This document shows positions 10,598 to 18,108 of a stretch of 64,000 bases of DNA, piece after piece. Position numbers and translations under genes: made by a program. The number at the start of each line of letters is the position of its first letter. Position 1 is the first letter of the stretch. The DNA comes from SHWC01 sp050173345 (GTDB lineage: Bacteria > Pseudomonadota > Alphaproteobacteria > UBA828), in contig JBFXKW010000007.1 in NCBI GenBank assembly GCA_050173345.1, positions 1 to 64,000 on the forward strand, given 5' to 3'. The notes beneath the pieces are model-generated. The model had not been told where the DNA came from. It made no database searches and worked only from the letters and a program-made list of their open reading frames with translations.

Positions 10598-10700
10598 GGG
10601 AGCGGCTCCTTCTTGCTGCGCCGCAACTCGCGGGGAGCATCAGCCCGCTCGGCGGCGTTGTCCATAAGCTATTGAAAAGAAAAAGGATCATGTGTACGTA

Positions 10701-10741
10701 CTCAAAATTTATCAGCGGTCAATTTGTAAATCTTGTCAAAT
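10701..10741. promoter_or_regulatory. Candidate control region between aceB and its regulator
   Basis: TTTGTAAA (10723-10730) and TTGTCAAA (10733-10740) lie side by side and read as a 10-base direct repeat. The minus strand of 10734-10739 is TTGACA, a good -35 element for aceB. CTCAAAATTT lies at 10701. The pattern suggests an operator overlapping divergent promoters. Exact binding sites are inferred. Confidence 0.4.
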
Positions 10742-10766
10742 CCATTGCGCCGCGAGATACTGCCGC

Positions 10767-12197
10767 ATGGCTGAGCGAAAAGTCATGGTGGGGCAACGGG
10801 TTCGCAGGCTGCGGCGGGAGCGCGGCCTGACCCAGGCGCAGATGGCGGAGCGCCTCGGCGTCTCGACCAGTTACCTTAACCTGATCGAGCGCAACCAGCG
10901 CCCGGTCACGGTGCAGTTCCTGCTCAAGCTGGGCCAGGTCTTCGACATCGACCTGCAGCGCTTCGCGGCCGATGACGAGGCGCGCGTCTTCGCGCTGCTC
11001 TCCGAGGTGTTCTCGGACCCGCTCTATGTGCGCCACGAGATCGGCACGCAGGACATCCGCGATATGGCGGCGACCAGCCCGGTGCTCGGCGAGGCGGTGT
11101 TCACGCTCTATCGCGCCTATCGCGAGCTGCTCGCCAACACGATGAGCGCGTCCGAGGGCATGAGCAACCGGCCGCCCGAGCCGGTGGCGGCGCTCGCGCC
11201 CTTTCCCGGCGAGGAGGCGCAGGACTTCTTCCAGAGCAACGACAACTATTTCGGCGCGCTCGAGCAGGCGGCCGAGCAGCTCTGGAACGAGGCGCGCTTC
11301 GACAGGGATTCGCTCGAGGCCGGGCTGCGCCACCATCTGGAGCGCAGCCACGCGATCAAGGTCAAAATCCTGCCGCACGACGTGATGGACGATACGGTGC
11401 GCCGCTTCGACCGCCACGGCCGGCGCATCCTGCTCTCCGAGGTGCTGCCGCCGGCGGCGCGCACCTTCCAGATCGCCTATCAGACCGCGCTGCTCAGCTT
11501 CGGCGAGGTGATCGACGCCATCGTCGAAGGCGCCAATCCGTCATCGCCCGAGGCGCGCCGGCTGCTGCGCATCGGCCTCGCCAACTACGCGGCGGGCGCG
11601 ATCGTCATGCCCTATGACCGCTTCCTCGAGGCGGCGATGAGCCTGCGCTACGACTTCGACCGGCTCACCCAGCGCTTCCAGGCGAGCGTCGAGCAGGTTG
11701 CCTACCGGCTCACCACGCTGCAGCGGCCGGGCGCCAAGGGCGTGCCGCTCTTCTTCGTGCGCATGGATTGCGCCGGCAACGTGTCGCGCCGCTACAGCGC
11801 GGCCGGCTTCCACTTCGCACGCTTCGGCGGGCTCTGCCCGCGCTGGGGCATCCACCGCGCCTTCCGCACGCCCGGCGAGACGCGCGTCGAGGTCGTCCAG
11901 ATGCCGGACGGCGCGACCTATTTCACGGTGGCGCGCCTGGTCGAGCGGCCGGGCGCGGGGCACGCCATGCCGGCGCAGCAATTCGTCGTCGCGATCGGCT
12001 GCGACATGGCGCAGGCCGGGCAGCTCATCTATTCCGACCGCGTCGCGCTCAACGCGCAGAATCTGGCGACGCCGATCGGCGTGAACTGCCGGCTGTGCGA
12101 CCGGCTCGACTGCAACCGGCGCGCCTATCCGCCGCTCAACCGCCGCCTCGTCATCGACGAGAACCATCTCGGCTTCGCGCCCTACTTCTTCACCTGA
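10767..12197 (+). CDS. XRE-family short-chain fatty acyl / glyoxylate-shunt regulator (RamB/ScfR-like)
   Basis: This 476-residue regulator has an N-terminal Cro/C1 helix-turn-helix (VRRLRRERGLTQAQMAERLG, then STSYLNLIERNQRPV), a central IrrE/DUF955-like region, and a C-terminal cysteine-bearing motif NCRLCDRLDCNRRAYPP. The same architecture occurs in RamB and in alphaproteobacterial short-chain fatty acyl regulators that bind acyl-CoA-type effectors. Its position divergent from aceB-aceA points to control of the shunt. The ATG at 10767 is chosen because the HTH then starts near residue 10; in-frame codons upstream overlap the putative operator. Confidence 0.85.
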   Translation: MAERKVMVGQRVRRLRRERGLTQAQMAERLGVSTSYLNLIERNQRPVTVQFLLKLGQVFDIDLQRFAADDEARVFALLSEVFSDPLYVRHEIGTQDIRDMAATSPVLGEAVFTLYRAYRELLANTMSASEGMSNRPPEPVAALAPFPGEEAQDFFQSNDNYFGALEQAAEQLWNEARFDRDSLEAGLRHHLERSHAIKVKILPHDVMDDTVRRFDRHGRRILLSEVLPPAARTFQIAYQTALLSFGEVIDAIVEGANPSSPEARRLLRIGLANYAAGAIVMPYDRFLEAAMSLRYDFDRLTQRFQASVEQVAYRLTTLQRPGAKGVPLFFVRMDCAGNVSRRYSAAGFHFARFGGLCPRWGIHRAFRTPGETRVEVVQMPDGATYFTVARLVERPGAGHAMPAQQFVVAIGCDMAQAGQLIYSDRVALNAQNLATPIGVNCRLCDRLDCNRRAYPPLNRRLVIDENHLGFAPYFFT

Positions 12198-12243
12198 ACG
12201 CTCCTCCGAGTTTTCGCGTGGCCTCAACGGCTCGATCGCCGGC

Positions 12244-12272
12244 TTGACATTAGTTTGATATCGAACTATATA
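12244..12272 (+). promoter_or_regulatory. Near-consensus sigma70 promoter of the nitroreductase-marR-MFS cassette
   Basis: TTGACA (12244-12249) and TATATA (12267-12272) are 17 bases apart, close to the best promoter in the window. The spacer and -10 lie inside the perfect palindrome at 12253-12286, so a bound repressor would block polymerase directly. Confidence 0.75.
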
Positions 12273-12286
12273 GTTCGATATCAAAC
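12253..12286. promoter_or_regulatory. Perfect 34-bp palindromic operator, probably for the MarR protein
   Basis: The two 17-base halves are exact reverse complements. Each half contains a pseudo-palindrome, TTTGATATCGAA (12254-12265) and TTCGATATCAAA (12274-12285), whose centres are 20 bp apart, about two helical turns. This suits two MarR dimers on one DNA face. It overlaps the -10 element and precedes the AGGAG of the first gene. The assignment to the downstream MarR protein is inferred from position. Confidence 0.7.
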
Positions 12287-12303
12287 CATAAGGAGATCGC
12301 GCC

Positions 12304-13467
12304 ATGAGGATCAGCCGTCGAACGCTCATGCTGGGTGGCGGCGCGCTGGCGGTGGTGGCGGGCGCCGGTGTCGCCGCGGGCGCCTTTGCGTTCACCCGCA
12401 GGCCCAGTCGCGCGCTGCAGCCGTGGGAAGCGGCGGAGGCCGCTCGCTACGACGATCCGCGCCTGCGCGCGCTCGCTTATGCCATCCTTGCGCCGAATCC
12501 GCACAACCGGCAGCCCTGGCTCGTCGAACTGGCGGGCGACGATTCGTTGGTCGTCTATTGCGACCTCGATCGCCGCCTGCCGGAGACCGATCCCTTCGAC
12601 CGGCAGGTCACCATCGGCCTCGGCTGTTTTCTCGAGCTGCTCCGGCTCGCGGCGGCGGCGGACGGCCATGAGACGATCGTCGAGCCATTCCCGGCAGGCG
12701 AGCCGGCCGAGCGCCTCGACGAAAGGCCGGTCGCGAGGCTCCGGCTTCGCCGCGCCGAGACGGCCACGGTCGATCCGCTGTTCCACCAGGTGCTGCGCCG
12801 GCGCTCCAACAAGGAGCCGTACGACACGACGCGCCCGGTCGCGGCCGACGCGCTCGCCGCCTTGCGCGCGGCGGCGCTGGCGCCGGATTCGGTTGGCGTC
12901 TCCAACGAGCCTTCGATGGTCGAGACGTTGCGCGCGCTGACCTGGCGCGCCTTCGAAACCGAGATCAGGACGCCGCGCACCTTCCTGGAGAGCGCCCGCC
13001 TGATGCGCATCGGCAAGGCCGAGATCGAGGCCAACCCCGACGGCATCGACATCGAAGGATTCGTTCCGGACCTGATGAAGACGCTCGGCCTCTTCGGCCA
13101 TGCCGACCTCGAAGAACCGGATGGCCCGATCATCGGGCGGACGCTCGACATGTACCGCCCGATCCTCGGCACGGGCATGGCCTATCTCTGGATCGCGACC
13201 GCGGGCAACAGCCGCAGGCAGCAGCTCGCGGCCGGGCGCGACTGGCTCCGCATCAACCTGGCGGCAGCGGCGCTCGGCATCGGCGTTCACCCCGTGAGCC
13301 AGGCCTTGCAGGAGTTCCCGGAAATGGGCGAGAACTTCGCGGCGGTGCATCGGCTGCTCGACGTCGCGCCGGGCGGCCGGGTGCAGATGCTGGGGCGGCT
13401 CGGCCATGGCCCCGATGTCGGCCCGAGCCCGCGATGGCCGTTGGAATCGAGGATCAAGCCCGCTTGA
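12304..13467 (+). CDS. Tat-exported nitroreductase family protein (Acg-like)
   Basis: The 387-residue protein begins with ISRRTLMLGGGALAVVAGAG, a twin-arginine signal followed by a hydrophobic segment, so it is probably exported folded with cofactor. The mature part resembles Acg-like FMN-binding nitroreductases: LAYAILAPNPHNRQPWLVEL, a cysteine-bearing GLGCFLELLRLAAAA helix, RRRSNKEPYDTTRPV and a C-terminal LGRLGHGP. Acg-like proteins may sequester flavin rather than reduce substrates. AGGAG lies upstream. Its end overlaps the marR start by 34 bases, and it is the first gene behind the palindromic operator. The substrate is unknown. Confidence 0.8.
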   Translation: MRISRRTLMLGGGALAVVAGAGVAAGAFAFTRRPSRALQPWEAAEAARYDDPRLRALAYAILAPNPHNRQPWLVELAGDDSLVVYCDLDRRLPETDPFDRQVTIGLGCFLELLRLAAAADGHETIVEPFPAGEPAERLDERPVARLRLRRAETATVDPLFHQVLRRRSNKEPYDTTRPVAADALAALRAAALAPDSVGVSNEPSMVETLRALTWRAFETEIRTPRTFLESARLMRIGKAEIEANPDGIDIEGFVPDLMKTLGLFGHADLEEPDGPIIGRTLDMYRPILGTGMAYLWIATAGNSRRQQLAAGRDWLRINLAAAALGIGVHPVSQALQEFPEMGENFAAVHRLLDVAPGGRVQMLGRLGHGPDVGPSPRWPLESRIKPA

Positions 13468-13958
13468 GTGCACCTCCCGACAGCTCGCGCGATCCGGTCC
13501 TGTTCAAGTTCTTCAACGAGATCGGCATCATCGAGCAGCTCGCGCGCAACCGCCTCGAACGCGTGCTGCCGGACGGCCTGAAGGCGCCGCATTTCGGCGT
13601 GCTCAATCATCTGGTCAGGCTCGGCGACGACACCAGCCCGCTGCAATTGGCGCGCGCCTTCCAGGTCAGCAAGGGGACGATGACCAACACCATCCAGCGG
13701 CTCGAGGCGCGCCGGCTCATCGAGGTCCGGCCCGACCCGGCCGACGGCCGCGGCAAGCGCGTCTTCCTGACACGGAAGGGCCGGGCCGCGCGCGAGGCCT
13801 GCATCGCAGCCATCGCGCCATCCTTCCTCGAACTGGCGAAGGCGTTCCCTCAGTCGAAGTTCGAGGAAGCCTTGCCTTTCCTCCAGGCGATCCGCAGTTA
13901 TCTCGACAATGCGCCCGACCGCAATCAGGATCGGAATCGAGGCACCGACACCGCTTAA
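13434..13958 (+). CDS. MarR family transcriptional regulator
   Basis: This 174-residue protein has the MarR winged helix: LPDGLKAPHFGVLNHLVRLG, the recognition region LARAFQVSKGTMTNTIQRLE, and the wing RRLIEVRPDPADGRGKRVFL. MarR dimers usually repress their own operon and release on binding a small ligand. It overlaps the nitroreductase gene by 34 bases and its TAA shares a base with a possible ATG of the MFS gene, so the three are probably translated together. The perfect palindrome upstream of the operon is the likely binding site. The ligand is unknown. Confidence 0.88.
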   Translation: MAVGIEDQARLSAPPDSSRDPVLFKFFNEIGIIEQLARNRLERVLPDGLKAPHFGVLNHLVRLGDDTSPLQLARAFQVSKGTMTNTIQRLEARRLIEVRPDPADGRGKRVFLTRKGRAAREACIAAIAPSFLELAKAFPQSKFEEALPFLQAIRSYLDNAPDRNQDRNRGTDTA

Positions 13959-15295
13959 TGCCCGACGGTCGGCGGCATGACCCCATGAACGAGCCGTTCT
14001 ATCGTACCTTGCTGGCGGTCGCGCCGCTCTTTGTCGGGATGGCCCTGCTGATCGCAGGCAACGGCCTGCAGACCACGCTGATGCCGCTCCGCGCGGTAGC
14101 CGACGGCATTTCGCCCGCCACCGTCGGCTACATGATGTCGGCCTACTATCTGGGCTACATCGCCGGCTGCGTCTTCGTGCCGCGCGTCGTGCAGCAGACC
14201 GGCCATATCAGGACGTTCGCCACCTTCGCCGCCTTTGCATCGGCGATCGCCATCGGCCAGGCGCTCTACGTCGATGCGATCCTGTGGGCGGTGCTGCGCG
14301 GCCTCGCCGGGTTCTGCTTCGCCGGCCTCGCCATGGTGGCCGAGAGCTGGCTGAACGAGATGGTCTCGGACAGCAACCGCGGCCGGCTCGGCTCGGTCTA
14401 CCGGGTGATCGACCTCGCCGCGCTGACCGGCGGCCAGGCGCTCATCATCGTCGCGCCGATCACCGGCTTCGAGCTGTTCGCCATCGTCGCGATCGCGATC
14501 ACGCTCGCCCTGGTGCCGCTGACCCTGGCCGCGACCCACGCGCCATCGCCCATCCCCGGCGCACGGCTGCCGCTCATCTCGCTCATCAGGGCTTCGCCGG
14601 TCGGCGTGTTCGGGGTGCTGGCGGTCGGGCTCGCCAATGGCGCGTTCTGGAGCCTCGGCCCGATCTATGCCTCGAACGTGGGGCGCGGCGAAGGCTTCGT
14701 CGCCGCCTTCATGGGCCTCGCCATCATCGGCGGCGCGCTGAGCGCCTATCCGATCGGCCGGTTTTCGGACCGCGTCGACCGCCGCAAGGTGATCGCGGCG
14801 ATGCACTTCATCACCACCGCCTTCGGCATCGTGCTGATGCTGATCGGCGGCATGGCCGGCATCGCGCTGTTGCCGCTGGTCGGGCTCTATGGCGCGGCCA
14901 TGCTGCCGCTCTACTCGCTCTGCGCGGCGCACACCAACGATCGGCTGGCCGCCGGCCAGTTCGTCTACGCGAGCCGCGGCCTGCTGCTCATGTTCGCGAC
15001 CGGCGCCGCGCTCGGCACCACCGGCGCCGCCGAACTGATGGAGGCGTTCGGCGCGCCCGCGCTGTTCGGCTATACGGCCGCGATCTTCGGCTGCATGGGC
15101 CTCTTCACGCTCTACCGCATCCTGCGCCACGAGCCCCCGCCGACCGCCGAGTCGGTCGGCTTCGCTGCGGTATCGGGCACGTCGCCGAGCGCCTTCACCG
15201 CCGAGCCTCAGGCCGCGGCTGCGACGGAAGGAGCCGTAGAGGTGGAAGTCGTCGAGGACGGCACCGACGACGATACGCCGCAGGAGCAGCGCTGA
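13958..15295 (+). CDS. MFS transporter (YcaD-like)
   Basis: A major facilitator protein of about 445 residues with twelve predicted hydrophobic segments. Typical loops are visible, such as ESWLNEMVSDSNRGRLGSVY after the fourth-fifth helices and PIGRFSDRVDRRKVI between helices eight and nine. The C-terminus is a long acidic soluble tail ending DDTPQEQR. The ATG at 13958 overlaps the marR stop (TAATG), supporting coupling; an ATG at 13985 (MNEPFYRT) would place the first helix nearer the N-terminus and is equally possible. In a MarR operon it is probably an efflux pump, but the substrate is not evident. Confidence 0.85.
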   Translation: MPDGRRHDPMNEPFYRTLLAVAPLFVGMALLIAGNGLQTTLMPLRAVADGISPATVGYMMSAYYLGYIAGCVFVPRVVQQTGHIRTFATFAAFASAIAIGQALYVDAILWAVLRGLAGFCFAGLAMVAESWLNEMVSDSNRGRLGSVYRVIDLAALTGGQALIIVAPITGFELFAIVAIAITLALVPLTLAATHAPSPIPGARLPLISLIRASPVGVFGVLAVGLANGAFWSLGPIYASNVGRGEGFVAAFMGLAIIGGALSAYPIGRFSDRVDRRKVIAAMHFITTAFGIVLMLIGGMAGIALLPLVGLYGAAMLPLYSLCAAHTNDRLAAGQFVYASRGLLLMFATGAALGTTGAAELMEAFGAPALFGYTAAIFGCMGLFTLYRILRHEPPPTAESVGFAAVSGTSPSAFTAEPQAAAATEGAVEVEVVEDGTDDDTPQEQR

Positions 15296-15296
15296 C

Positions 15297-16487
15297 TCAA
15301 TCGGTAAAGGTCACCGGGCCCAGCTCTGCGGTGCAGGAGATCGTGTTAGGCGCGTCGCACTCGCCGTTGAGGAAACGCATGCGCTGCTGGTAGGCCCAGG
15401 CGCGCGACGCCGCATAGGGGCTCTCGGCATAAAGTTCGAGGAAGTTGCCGACGTCGAAATACTCGGCGCGCCGTGCGATCGCCTCGCCGATGTTGAGCGC
15501 GAGCGCCGTGTCGCCCTCGAGGACGAGTTGCCGGGGGTCGATGAAGAAATCGACGCCGATGCCGACCGCGTCGCGCAGCGTGGTCGGGCCGAACAGCGGC
15601 AGCACGAGGTAGATGCCGTCGCCGATCCCCCAGCTATGCAGGGTCTGCCCGAAATCGGCCTTGTGGCGCGGCAGGTTCATGTCCTCCGCCACGTCGAACA
15701 GGCCGAGCACCCCGAAGGTCGAGTTGATCAGGAAGCGGCCGAGCGCGATGCCGGCGCGCTCGAACTCGAACTGCAGGAGGTCGTTGACGAAGGTGAGCGG
15801 CTCGCGAAGGTTGTTGAAGGCACGGCCGATCGCGCGCTCCGCCGGGTCCCACATGATCGCCGAATAGATCTCGGCGACCGGCTCGAACAGCACCCAGTCG
15901 AGCGTGCCGTTGACGTAGAAGATCGCGATGTTGAGCGGGTAGAGCGGGTCGATCTCGGCGTAGCCGTCGGCGCCGCCCTCCTCAGGGAAGATCGGCCAGC
16001 TTGGCGGCCGCCTGTCGAGCGGCACGTAGGGCGGATCGTTGACCAGGCCGAGGCCGAAGGTAAGCTCGATCTGCTCGACCTGGCCTTCGCCGATCTCGGG
16101 CTCGGGCTCGGCGAGCGCGATCTCCGCCATGAAGCCCGGGAATGCCGCGGCGGTGCTCGCGATCAGCGCGTCGCGCGCCTCGGGGTCGGCGCCGAGCGCG
16201 GCCGAGACGATTTCCTCGACCAGCGCGGGATGCTCCGCGATGAGCGACAGCACCTCCGCGTTGAGCCGCCGGTTGCCGCGCTTCGCGCGCTCCTCGGGGC
16301 TGCCGGCGATCTCGGCTTCGAGGTTGCGGCCCTCGCTCGCGGCCGCGTCGATGCGTCCGGCGATCTCGGGCGGCAGCGTGTCCGCTCTGGCCGAGGGCGA
16401 GCCATAGGCCACGATGATCGCGAGCGCGACGCCGAGCGGCGCCAGGCGGCCGACGAGACGCCAGCCGAAGCCCGCGATTTCACTCAC
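15297..16487 (-). CDS. MlaA/VacJ-like protein with N-terminal extension, not a lipoprotein
   Basis: MlaA removes mislocalised phospholipid from the outer membrane. The C-terminal half matches that family: DPLYPLNIAIFYVNGTLDWV, NNLREPLTFVNDLLQ, RFLINSTFGVLGLFDVAEDM and FGQTLHSWGIGDGIYLVLPL. Two features are odd. The signal sequence ends in PSARADTLP with no lipobox cysteine, and about 130 residues of acidic helical sequence precede the MlaA domain. A GTG at 16487, with GGAG upstream and overlapping the dehydratase stop as GTGAGTGA, is chosen; an ATG at 16532 is possible. It is the last gene of a coupled trio. Confidence 0.8.
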   Translation of the reverse strand: MSEIAGFGWRLVGRLAPLGVALAIIVAYGSPSARADTLPPEIAGRIDAAASEGRNLEAEIAGSPEERAKRGNRRLNAEVLSLIAEHPALVEEIVSAALGADPEARDALIASTAAAFPGFMAEIALAEPEPEIGEGQVEQIELTFGLGLVNDPPYVPLDRRPPSWPIFPEEGGADGYAEIDPLYPLNIAIFYVNGTLDWVLFEPVAEIYSAIMWDPAERAIGRAFNNLREPLTFVNDLLQFEFERAGIALGRFLINSTFGVLGLFDVAEDMNLPRHKADFGQTLHSWGIGDGIYLVLPLFGPTTLRDAVGIGVDFFIDPRQLVLEGDTALALNIGEAIARRAEYFDVGNFLELYAESPYAASRAWAYQQRMRFLNGECDAPNTISCTAELGPVTFTD

Positions 16488-17484
16488 CCCAGCCCCGCTC
16501 CAAGGCCAACTTATAGGTCTCGGGATCGACATTGCCGCCCGAGCAGACCACGACGACGTTCCGCCCCTTCACCTCGAGCTTGCGCGCGAGCACCGCAGCA
16601 AGCGCCGCGGCACCGCCCGGCTCGACGATCAGCTTGAGGTCGATGAACGCGGCCGCCATGGCGCGCAGCACCTCGTCGTCGCTCACCGCGAGGCCGCCCG
16701 ACAGGCGCCGCCGGTTGATCGCGAAGGTGAGCTCGCCGGGCATCGGCGCGAGCAGGGCGTCGCACAGCGTGTTGGCCGGCGGATCGGGTGCCTTGCGCCG
16801 CTCGCCCGCTTCGAGCGAGAGCGCGGTGTCGTTCCAGCCCGCGGGCTCGGCCGAATAGATTTGCGCGTTCGGTGCTTCGGCTTCGAGGCCGAGCGCGGTG
16901 CCCGAGATCAGGCCGCCGCCGCCGACCGGCGCGACCACCAGGTCGGGTGTGAAGCCGAGCGCATGGCAATCGGCGCCGATCTCGAGGCCGATGGTGCCCT
17001 GGCCCGCGATGACGTAGGGGTCGTCATAGGGCCGCACCAGCCGCATGCCGCGCTCCGCCGCGATCCGGCCGCCGATCGCCTCGCGGTTCTCCGTCGCGCG
17101 GTCGAAGAAGACGACCTCGGCGCCATGGCGCTTCGTGCCGGCGACCTTGATGGCCGGCGCGTCCTTCGGCATCACGATCACGGCGGGCGCGCCGCACAGC
17201 TTGGCGGCGGCGGCCACGGCCTGCGCGTGATTCCCTGAGGAATAGGCGACCACGCCGCGGTCGAGCGACGCCTTGTCGAGCCGGCTGACATGGTTGTAGG
17301 CGCCGCGGAACTTGAAGCTCCCGGTGCGCTGCAGCGGCTCGGCCTTGACGTAGAGCCGGCAGCCCAGCGCCTCGCCGAGCGCCTCGGCCTGCAGCAGCGG
17401 CGTGCGCCGCGCCACGCCGTCGAGCCGGCGTGCCGCGTCGAGCACGTCGGCGAGCGTCGGCACGATGGGAGTCACCTCGTTCAT
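16480..17484 (-). CDS. Serine/threonine dehydratase family protein (PLP)
   Basis: This 334-residue fold-type II PLP enzyme would deaminate a hydroxy-amino acid to a keto acid. The PLP lysine lies in TGSFKFRGAYNH, followed by SSGNHAQAVAAAAKL, the glycine-rich phosphate loop PVGGGGLISGTALG, and a C-terminal VVCSGGNVD that contacts the pyridine nitrogen. There is no ACT domain, so it is of the catabolic or 3-hydroxyaspartate/serine racemase-like type. Its start overlaps the upstream secreted-protein gene by ATGA and its stop overlaps the MlaA-like start. The exact substrate is not determined. Confidence 0.88.
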   Translation of the reverse strand: MNEVTPIVPTLADVLDAARRLDGVARRTPLLQAEALGEALGCRLYVKAEPLQRTGSFKFRGAYNHVSRLDKASLDRGVVAYSSGNHAQAVAAAAKLCGAPAVIVMPKDAPAIKVAGTKRHGAEVVFFDRATENREAIGGRIAAERGMRLVRPYDDPYVIAGQGTIGLEIGADCHALGFTPDLVVAPVGGGGLISGTALGLEAEAPNAQIYSAEPAGWNDTALSLEAGERRKAPDPPANTLCDALLAPMPGELTFAINRRRLSGGLAVSDDEVLRAMAAAFIDLKLIVEPGGAAALAAVLARKLEVKGRNVVVVCSGGNVDPETYKLALERGWGE

Positions 17485-17936
17485 GGCTTGACCTCATAGC
17501 GCTCGCCGGCCACCTGGATCTCGTAGCGCACGAGCACCGGCCGGCCATTGTCGTCCTCGCCCTTGTAGCTGTAGGCGAAAGTTTCTTGCGCGCCGACCGG
17601 CTCGACCACCGCGTCGGGGTTGACCAGCTCGCCGTTCGGCTCGATCCGATAGTCGACCGGCTGGCCGATACAGCGCCCGTCGCTGAAGCAGACCTGCGCC
17701 TGGGTCAGGGTGACGCCGACGCCGCCATGCTCGATGAAGGCACGGTCATGGGTGAACCGGAAGACCTCACCGGCTTTCTCGACCCGCATGTTCCTGATCT
17801 CGACCGACAGTTGGCCGGTGCGGTCGTCATCGGCCAGGGCTTGCGGCGCGGACGCGACCCATCCCGCGACGCCGGCGAGCAGCGCGACGCCGATTCGAAC
17901 CGGCAAGCCAGCCAAGGGACGCCTCCGCCTGCCCAT
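17481..17936 (-). CDS. Secreted protein of unknown function
   Basis: The 151-residue protein begins with an arginine-rich n-region and a hydrophobic core, ending in a likely signal-peptidase site ASAPQALA before DDDRTG. The mature part of about 115 residues is predicted beta-rich and contains one cysteine pair in VCFSDGRCIGQPVDY that could form a disulfide. I do not recognise the family. Its stop overlaps the dehydratase start as ATGA, so it leads the three-gene coupled unit that ends with the MlaA-like gene. An envelope role is inferred from the signal peptide and neighbour only. Confidence 0.7.
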   Translation of the reverse strand: MGRRRRPLAGLPVRIGVALLAGVAGWVASAPQALADDDRTGQLSVEIRNMRVEKAGEVFRFTHDRAFIEHGGVGVTLTQAQVCFSDGRCIGQPVDYRIEPNGELVNPDAVVEPVGAQETFAYSYKGEDDNGRPVLVRYEIQVAGERYEVKP

Positions 17937-18001
17937 CCTCTCGATTCGGCCGCAGCCTACACGCCGCGTCCGAGGCCGCCAAGCGGTAGTGGGCTGGTAT
18001 C

Positions 18002-18089
18002 CCTCGTCCTTCGACAGGCTCAGGACGAGGAGGCCGGGGACTAGGCCGAAAGCCAAAATCCTCATGCTGAGCTTGTCGAAGCATGAGGA
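18002..18089. repeat. CTTCGACAGGCTCAGGA repeat, family B copy 1
   Basis: CCTCGTCCTTCGACAGGCTC and AGGACGAGG face, across about 30 bases, the inverted CCTCATGCTGAGCTTGTCGA and AGCATGAGG. Copies are present at 48534 and 55401. It fills the gap between the secreted protein and the transglycosylase. Confidence 0.8.
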
Positions 18090-18108
18090 TGTACCCACCC
18101 AGCCGCGT

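Noticed and set aside
13406..13957. Extension of the MFS frame upstream through the marR gene
   Set aside because: It would overlap the whole MarR coding region and adds no membrane or family sequence.
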